Assembly (NCBI RefSeq): GCF_002019595.1
Contig: NZ_KV917369.1
Location: 2,992,624-3,056,623 of the forward strand
Length of the DNA: 64,000 bases
Source of the DNA: Priestia abyssalis
GTDB taxonomy: Bacteria > Bacillota > Bacilli > Bacillales > Bacillaceae_H
Direction: 5' to 3'
Shown here piece by piece: positions 59,209-64,000 of the stretch. The notes under the pieces are model-generated. The model was not told where the DNA came from, made no database searches, and worked only from the letters and a program-made list of their open reading frames with translations. Position 1 is the first letter of the stretch; the number at the start of each line of letters is the position of its first letter. Made by a program: the position numbers and the translations under genes.

Positions 59209-60799
59209 TAGTATCCCCCTTTTGCGGCGGAGCCGGCCGTCGTGCATGCGGCTGTTTCACCGGCTGCTTTGATTGTAAGAAACTCGGACGTGTTCTCATT
59301 AACCAGGCCGGAAGACGCAATATCGTATCCTTTTGAGCGCTTAAACGAAAATTAGTAATGTCTGTCATATAGTTGACCCCAAAAGAGCGGAGGCTGTTTA
59401 AATGGCAAACCATGATCATTAACCCGAGCATCGTACCGTACAAGCCTGTGGAAGCCGCTATAATCATGAAAGCGAAGCGCAGCAGCCGTGCCGCCATTGA
59501 AAACGAGTAAACCGGACTGACAAAGCCGGCAATGGCCGTTAACGAGACGACAATGACCATGATATTCGAAATAAGCCCCGCCTCTACCGCTGCCTGCCCG
59601 ATGACGAGACCTCCCACAATGGAAACGGTCATACCAATGGCCCGCGGCATTCGAACGCCGGCCTCCCGCAAAATCTCAAATGTGATTTCCATGATGAAGG
59701 CTTCCACAATAGTGGGAAAAGGCACCCCCTCCCGCTGCGCGATAATGCTAATGAGCAGCGGGGTCGGGATTAATTCCTGATGATAAGTGATGACTCCGAC
59801 ATAAATGGACGGCAAAATAAGGGAGATCATGAACGATACATAACGAATGACCCGAATGAATGAAACCATCATAAACGGTTGGATATAATCTTCCGAAACA
59901 CGGAAAAAATCGCTGAATACAACCGGGACCAATAGCACAAAAGGGGCCTCTTCCACAATTACAGCAATTTTCCCTTCCATAATGCCTGCTGCGATGGTAT
60001 CCGGCCTTTCGGTATGATAAATGAGCGGAAAAGGAGTTATCGTTTGATCAGTGATGTATTCCTCCAACACCCCCGACAATGGAACATTGTTCATGTTCGC
60101 TTCCTGAATGCGATGGCGCAGTTCCTGAATGATACCGTCGTTCGCGATATTATTCAGGTAGCCAATATAGACTCCTGTAGGAGCATCTGCTCCAATTTCG
60201 AATCCTTCGAATCGTAAGGCCGAATTTTTAATCCTTCTGCGAATAAGACTGATGTTTGTTTGTGCCGATTCCGTAAAAGCATCTTTTGGACCGCGTATCG
60301 TCGTTTGAGAAGTCGGCTCTGAGATGGAACGGTATTGAATATTTTGGATTTTTAAGGCAATGGCTTCTACACGCTCTTCTAAATATAATAAACAGTAGCC
60401 CTTCAGCAATAGTTTAATCGCTTTTGACTGTTCCGTGACAATTTCCTTCGTCATCCCTGTAAAGATGGCATCCATGAAACGAGTGACACCTTGCTCCTCT
60501 AATATGTAATTGGCTGAGTGATTATGGACAGTGATCGGTTCGAGAATACTGGCCGAGATTAATGTCGAATTGGTCATCGAATCGAGATAGCATAACAAAC
60601 CGGACATTCTTTCAATACTAACTCGATTAATCGAAAAATCTACGGTTCCGCCAAATACACTCTTTAGCTGCTTCTCGGTTTCATTCAAATCCACAGAAAC
60701 AGAACTTTCCTTTATTTCGTCTGGAAGTGACTCTTCAGAATATGAAAACTTTGTCTGTTTCTTTTGTTTTTTCTTACGTATCCATTCATCCAGCTTCAC
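59195..60799 (-). CDS. GerA subunit of germinant receptor operon 2
   Basis: A 534-aa protein with a GTG start after AGGAGGG. Soluble N-terminal domain (about 35-290) containing TTIRGPKDAFTESAQTNISL, the marker NxSxxRxRI segment, membrane domain (about 300-480) and a Pro/Lys/Gln-rich tail PVKQPHARRPAPPQKGD. It overlaps gerB upstream by 14 nt and gerC downstream. It pairs with those subunits in a receptor different from operon 1. Confidence 0.93.
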   Translation of the reverse strand: MKLDEWIRKKKQKKQTKFSYSEESLPDEIKESSVSVDLNETEKQLKSVFGGTVDFSINRVSIERMSGLLCYLDSMTNSTLISASILEPITVHNHSANYILEEQGVTRFMDAIFTGMTKEIVTEQSKAIKLLLKGYCLLYLEERVEAIALKIQNIQYRSISEPTSQTTIRGPKDAFTESAQTNISLIRRRIKNSALRFEGFEIGADAPTGVYIGYLNNIANDGIIQELRHRIQEANMNNVPLSGVLEEYITDQTITPFPLIYHTERPDTIAAGIMEGKIAVIVEEAPFVLLVPVVFSDFFRVSEDYIQPFMMVSFIRVIRYVSFMISLILPSIYVGVITYHQELIPTPLLISIIAQREGVPFPTIVEAFIMEITFEILREAGVRMPRAIGMTVSIVGGLVIGQAAVEAGLISNIMVIVVSLTAIAGFVSPVYSFSMAARLLRFAFMIIAASTGLYGTMLGLMIMVCHLNSLRSFGVNYMTDITNFRLSAQKDTILRLPAWLMRTRPSFLQSKQPVKQPHARRPAPPQKGDTSGNS

Positions 60800-61919
60800 T
60801 GCGCTTCCCTCCTAGCTTTTGCTTCGCCCATAAACCAATCCATAAGAAAATGGGAATTCCGTATTGAAGCGGCAGATGAATATAATACGGAACAAACTGC
60901 AGTCCTTCTTGTATATGTTCAGCATAGTTGTCAGCAATGATGATTATTAAAACAGAAAGGATTCCTCCGAATGGAAGGATAAAAAAGCGGTACGGGATAG
61001 AAGAAATGACTTCCATTCCTTTTAAGGCGGCAAGTGCAAATATCAGTACCTTAATAAAGATGCCAACCAGTATAACGAAGACGACAAGTGCATCCAACCG
61101 TTCCAGAAAGTTGGCAATCGAAATACTGCGGACAGCCGACAATAAAGGAAACGATGCTATCGATGAACGATCAACACCTAAAACAGCCAATTTGATAATG
61201 GTGAAAAACGACAAAACCATTCCCGACACGATAATAGATGCAGCACATATTTTAAAAAGCTGTTCCTTTTGCTGCACATATGTGGACAGACAGAGAAATG
61301 CGACCGTTTCGCCAAACGGAAATGTCATCAATTCAGGATAAATGGCAGTTACAATGGGTTGTGAGCCGTCTGCCAAGATTGGACGAATTTTATTGATGTC
61401 GATACTTCCATTCATCCAAAGGAACAACACAATCAAGAATAAAAAAGTAACAATATATGGCATAAATACAATGAGAGACCGCGCGGACACTTCCAATCCG
61501 TGATACAAGTAGTACATGACCGTAAGAATAAAAAGAATGCCGATGATTTCACCCGACGTTTGAGGGTAAATGGCGGTATTGACAAGTTCAATAAAATCCC
61601 TAAGTACCCGCGCTGCAATATAAATGAAATACACGACATACAGAAACGTAATGCATTTGCTTATTTTGGAGCCCAACAAAGAGCTAAGTCCGCTGTACAG
61701 ACAGCTTTGCGACGACAAAGCCAGTATTTTAACGTAAACAAACATAAGAGCCACTCCAATGAGAGAAGCCAAAAATACCGCAATCCATGCATCTTGCTTC
61801 GCTTCATTCCCTACGCCAACTACAACAGCCGAACCGATTTCAAAGAAAAAAATAAGAAGGAATAATTGCGTATACGAAATGTATTCCGATTGACTGGCCT
61901 TCATTTTCTCCAGCTTCAC
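60786..61919 (-). CDS. GerB subunit of germinant receptor operon 2
   Basis: A 377-aa protein with ten helices (LFLLIFFFEIGSAVVVGVGN as helix 1). The GTG at 61919 is possible, but an ATG 15 nt on (61904) with GGAG upstream is an alternative start. In this operon gerB precedes gerA, the reverse of operon 1. It probably recognises a germinant distinct from the other two GerB proteins in the window. Confidence 0.9.
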   Translation of the reverse strand: MKLEKMKASQSEYISYTQLFLLIFFFEIGSAVVVGVGNEAKQDAWIAVFLASLIGVALMFVYVKILALSSQSCLYSGLSSLLGSKISKCITFLYVVYFIYIAARVLRDFIELVNTAIYPQTSGEIIGILFILTVMYYLYHGLEVSARSLIVFMPYIVTFLFLIVLFLWMNGSIDINKIRPILADGSQPIVTAIYPELMTFPFGETVAFLCLSTYVQQKEQLFKICAASIIVSGMVLSFFTIIKLAVLGVDRSSIASFPLLSAVRSISIANFLERLDALVVFVILVGIFIKVLIFALAALKGMEVISSIPYRFFILPFGGILSVLIIIIADNYAEHIQEGLQFVPYYIHLPLQYGIPIFLWIGLWAKQKLGGKRSEAG

Positions 61920-61926
61920 CGCCCTT

Positions 61927-62160
61927 TCACGTTTTGTTTTCTTTCATTTTCCTATACCTGTAAATATCAAGAATGACGGTAATGGAAAAAGTAATAAATA
62001 AAAATCCGTATATAAAGGCCTTACCGGTGCTGTTACTCTGTATGAAAATACGGTACAAAACAGAAAGTGCACTTTCTTTATACAAAAGCATATCGATGCC
62101 GACTACGACAACGAGCAAACAACTACCGAGCAATGCAGAAAGTAACAAAATCATTTTCAC
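61927..62160 (-). CDS. Small two-helix subunit (D-subunit) of ger operon 2
   Basis: A 77-aa protein: an N-terminal helix (about 2-24), a polar loop and a second helix (about 46-66), ending RYRKMKENKT. It lies 7 nt upstream of gerB, so it is the first gene of the operon. The position differs from operon 1 (second-last), but both operons encode one such short protein. Confidence 0.7.
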   Translation of the reverse strand: MKMILLLSALLGSCLLVVVVGIDMLLYKESALSVLYRIFIQSNSTGKAFIYGFLFITFSITVILDIYRYRKMKENKT

Positions 62161-62220
62161 TACACCTCATTCAAAAGGTTTCCTTCTTATTTTTTCCTAA
62201 ATTGGCAATGCTTTATTCGA

Positions 62221-62266
62221 GAGGATGATCCAAAAGAACGAAAACCAACCCTTTTGGATCATCCTC
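62221..62266. repeat. Hairpin repeat family 3, copy 2
   Basis: A perfect 16-bp stem GAGGATGATCCAAAAG with its complement around the loop AACGAAAACCAACC. The loop and GATGATCC arm recur, inverted, at 33999-34039. Confidence 0.6.
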
Positions 62267-62326
62267 ATGAAAGGACCCAATGAGAATCCAGTGGAATCAA
62301 TATGGACAGCGGCTTCCGGCGGCAAA

Positions 62327-63080
62327 CAAGTCAAAACCACCCGTGATAACGGGTGGTTTGCTCTACGGCTGGAAGCCTTTGTTACTGACCAAACCCTAAA
62401 GGGCTACTGAATGGTTCGCCAGTTGTACTACTTCTACTGGCCAGACCTCAAAGGCCTCCTCCTTACTTTCGTTTCTTTTTCTTTACCTCTTCACCTGTAA
62501 ATGGATCGATGTATTCCATCATACTTAATTGTTCTGCGACTATATCATCTTGTATTTGATTGCGTATATATTCTTCTATCACCTTCTTATTTCTCCCAAC
62601 GGTATCCACATAATATCCTGTACACCAAAATTTTCGGTTTCCGTATCTATATTTTAAATTTGCGTGACGATCAAAGATCATTAAACTGCTTTTTCCTTTT
62701 AAATATCCTACAAATGAAGAGACACTGATCTTAGGCGGAATACTTACCAACATATGTACGTGGTCTTTACACGCTGTTGCTTCGATAATCTCCACACCTT
62801 TTCTTTCGCACAAGGTACGTAGTATTTCTCCAATGTCTTTTTTAATTTTCCCATAAATCACTTGTCTTCTATACTTCGGTGCAAATACGATATGATACTT
62901 ACAATTCCAAGTTGTATGTGCTAAACTATTAGTGTCTTTTTTAGACATAAAAACTCCTCCGTATGCTGATATTTTGGTTGGCGAACCAAAAATATTTTAG
63001 CACCACAGGGGAGTTTTTTTAATACCATGCTGTAAGCTTTTTAGAACCCTAGGCCTAGCCTAGGGTTTTCTTTTCGATAA
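62327..63080 (-). mobile_element. IS200/IS605-family insertion sequence, copy 2
   Basis: The same 754-bp layout as at 10491-11244, with matching end hairpins and tnpA. Outside the element the flanks differ on both sides. It ends in TTTTCGATAA, directly next to the U-tract of the terminator of the CstR-like gene at 63082-63118. The high identity indicates recent transposition. Confidence 0.92.
62463..62948 (-). CDS. tnpA: IS200/IS605 TnpA, Y1 HUH transposase (copy 2)
   Basis: A 161-aa protein with the same translation as the copy at 10627: HVH at 63-65 and Y127 with Q131. Intact. Translation should be limited by the same GGAGGAG-sequestering leader. Because the two elements are 51.8 kb apart in the same orientation, recombination between them could delete or excise the whole intervening segment. 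Confidence 0.95.
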   Translation of the reverse strand: MSKKDTNSLAHTTWNCKYHIVFAPKYRRQVIYGKIKKDIGEILRTLCERKGVEIIEATACKDHVHMLVSIPPKISVSSFVGYLKGKSSLMIFDRHANLKYRYGNRKFWCTGYYVDTVGRNKKVIEEYIRNQIQDDIVAEQLSMMEYIDPFTGEEVKKKKRK

Positions 63081-63081
63081 C

Positions 63082-63118
63082 AAAAAAGCCCCTTTCGCCT
63101 TTGGCGAAAAGAGCTTTT
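63082..63118 (-). terminator. Intrinsic terminator of the CstR-like gene
   Basis: AAAAGCTC and TTTCGCC pair with GGCGAAA and GAGCTTTT on the minus strand; the six U are followed at once by IS200 copy 2. Confidence 0.85.
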
Positions 63119-63377
63119 AACGGCTTTTCACTAATAATTGAATTGCTTCTTCTACAACTTTGGATGTATCTTCTCCGGCTTCTTGTTTTTCAATCAAACA
63201 TTGCTCCAAATTCAGCGCCACGATTTGAGCGATGGTACGATCCACCGCACTTCTTATCGCTGAAAGCTGAGTGACGACATCTTTACAGTTTTTGTCTTCT
63301 TCCATCATACGCAGAACTCCCCGTACCTGGCCTTCAACACGCTTTAAACGGTTTTTCGTTTGGTCCGTATAGTTCAT
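63117..63377 (-). CDS. CsoR-family regulator, CstR-like persulfide sensor
   Basis: An 86-aa all-helical DNA-binding protein of the CsoR/RcnR/CstR family (DUF156). Two cysteines remain, C31 (KNCKDVV) and C60 (LEQCL), at the positions of S. aureus CstR. The position of the CsoR Cu-ligand histidine is Asn (N57), which argues against copper sensing. The rhodanese genes next to it fit a sulfide/persulfide-stress regulator. It should repress the downstream sulfur genes; B. subtilis YrkD is similar. Confidence 0.8.
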   Translation of the reverse strand: MNYTDQTKNRLKRVEGQVRGVLRMMEEDKNCKDVVTQLSAIRSAVDRTIAQIVALNLEQCLIEKQEAGEDTSKVVEEAIQLLVKSR

Positions 63378-63444
63378 CTCTGTTCATCCTTTCTATATTA
63401 TTTGATTCCACTTTAACTGGGCAGTTCCCCCATTCGTTAAAACT

Positions 63445-63801
63445 TTAAATCGATGCTTTCATATATCGGTTCTGATCATGCGCACACCAATACCCCTTCA
63501 CATCATAACCATGCTTTCTTAACTGCCGAATGCTTAAATTTCGCAAAGTGCGATCGGATACGACCACCACGACTTCTTTTTTCGGAATGTCATTATGCTG
63601 CCTGGCCAAGTATGGAAGCGGAATGTGAATAGCTGAATCCATCGGCAAATGCTTCGCCTCATGAAAATCACGCACATCAACCAAAACAGCTTCACAGCCT
63701 TCATGAAATTCGGAAATTCGCTTTGTTCCTCTTACCGGAACATACCGTCTATATAAAAGCGGCAACATTGCTAACAATACGACAGCTATTACCATACTCA
63801 T
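63445..63801 (-). CDS. Membrane-anchored rhodanese-like domain protein without active-site Cys
   Basis: A 118-aa protein: N-terminal helix (about 1-18) then a rhodanese domain, CEAVLVDVRDFHEAKHLPMD (about 35-54) and PKKEVVVVVSDRTLRN (about 73-88). The catalytic loop usually reads CxxGxR; here the cysteine position carries Ser-Asp, so no sulfurtransferase activity is expected. It could bind another rhodanese or a persulfide carrier. It lies 67 bp before the CstR-like gene. Confidence 0.7.
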   Translation of the reverse strand: MSMVIAVVLLAMLPLLYRRYVPVRGTKRISEFHEGCEAVLVDVRDFHEAKHLPMDSAIHIPLPYLARQHNDIPKKEVVVVVSDRTLRNLSIRQLRKHGYDVKGYWCAHDQNRYMKASI

Positions 63802-63823
63802 GTTTCGTTTCCCCCATCAACAA

Positions 63824-63848
63824 GACCCTATCCTGGAAAGATAGGGTG
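63824..63848. terminator. Short terminator-like hairpin
   Basis: ACCCTATC pairs with GATAGGGT (loop CTGGAAA) between the two rhodanese genes. Confidence 0.5.
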
Positions 63849-63935
63849 TATTATGTCTCATTATACCAACTTGGGTATTTAAAAATCAAAATTTTTGTTC
63901 TCTTTTATTCTGCATGAATGAGAAATAAACCGCTT

Positions 63936-64000
63936 TTATCTGTAAGCGCCCATGCCGCCTGATACATTCGTGACTTGATAGCCGCTTTTCTTTAATAAAC
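63936..64000 (-). CDS. Rhodanese-domain protein, C-terminal end only (cut by window)
   Basis: The last 65 nt of the window, minus strand, read LLKKSGYQVTNVSGGMGAYR and stop. KSGYxVxNVSGGMxAYR is the end of a rhodanese domain. The gene continues beyond the window, so the active site cannot be judged. It lies on the same strand as the CstR-like and rhodanese genes. Confidence 0.7.
   Translation of the reverse strand, partial: LLKKSGYQVTNVSGGMGAYR

Noticed and set aside
1..64000. CRISPR arrays, tRNA, rRNA and prophage genes
   Set aside because: I saw no regular direct-repeat array, cloverleaf or rRNA signature and no phage structural gene, though I could not run tRNAscan or covariance searches.

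Overview
The window comes from the chromosome of a low-to-moderate G+C, endospore-forming member of the Bacillaceae. The evidence is two complete ger germinant-receptor operons plus an orphan GerB permease, a CotF-type coat protein, a GerPA/GerPF-like peptide, Spo0M, an AbrB paralogue, Shine-Dalgarno sites of the AGGAGG type, PerR, OhrR and WalR operator sequences, and a T-box leader. The species cannot be fixed from sequence reading alone. No tRNA, rRNA, CRISPR array or prophage was seen.

Layout. 1-3 kb: a frameshifted gene, the ohrR-ohr peroxide-resistance pair and a YugO-like K+ channel. 3.2-9 kb: an ABC-exporter remnant, an SLH-domain surface protein, small spore and hypothetical genes, PerR-controlled dps and a coat protein. 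9-12.6 kb: small membrane proteins, IS200 copy 1 and an RsbR-type STAS protein. 12.6-18.3 kb: Spo0M, a DUF2935 protein, an orphan GerB and an ATP-grasp ligase. 18.5-28 kb: a TetR/serine-hydrolase pair, EamA and PucR genes, MerR, GPP34, a PadR-chrA operon, a YitT fragment and a CAP-domain secreted protein. 28-36 kb: aroA (chorismate mutase/DAHP synthase) behind a Phe-type T-box with a duplicated terminator module, a WalR-box NlpC/P60 hydrolase, NSS and BrnQ transporters and an AbrB paralogue. 36-43.3 kb: drug-resistance genes (MFS, macrolide phosphotransferase, heterodimeric ABC exporter with MarR). 43.5-48.7 kb: a NERD protein, a glutathionylspermidine-synthase-like ATP-grasp/DUF350/lipoprotein operon, and an SPFH/RHH pair. 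49-50.4 kb: an amino-acid permease. 50.5-62.2 kb: the two ger operons, separated by cls and uppP. 62.3-64 kb: IS200 copy 2, then a CstR-like persulfide sensor with two rhodanese genes.

The functional themes are spore germination, oxidant, thiol and sulfur stress, envelope maintenance, and drug export or inactivation. The most unusual features are: (a) a dispersed family of small repeats whose hairpins keep their pairing and loop while the stem sequence changes; (b) the ATP-grasp/DUF350 operon encoding a lipoprotein that ends in Gly-Gly-Phe-Gly-Gly; (c) the T-box with one stem I and two antiterminator/terminator modules; (d) two 754-bp IS200-type copies with the same transposase, each lying directly after an intrinsic terminator. 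Several short real genes (DUF2639-like, RHH, a 58-aa peptide) and gene relics were found outside the longer ORFs.
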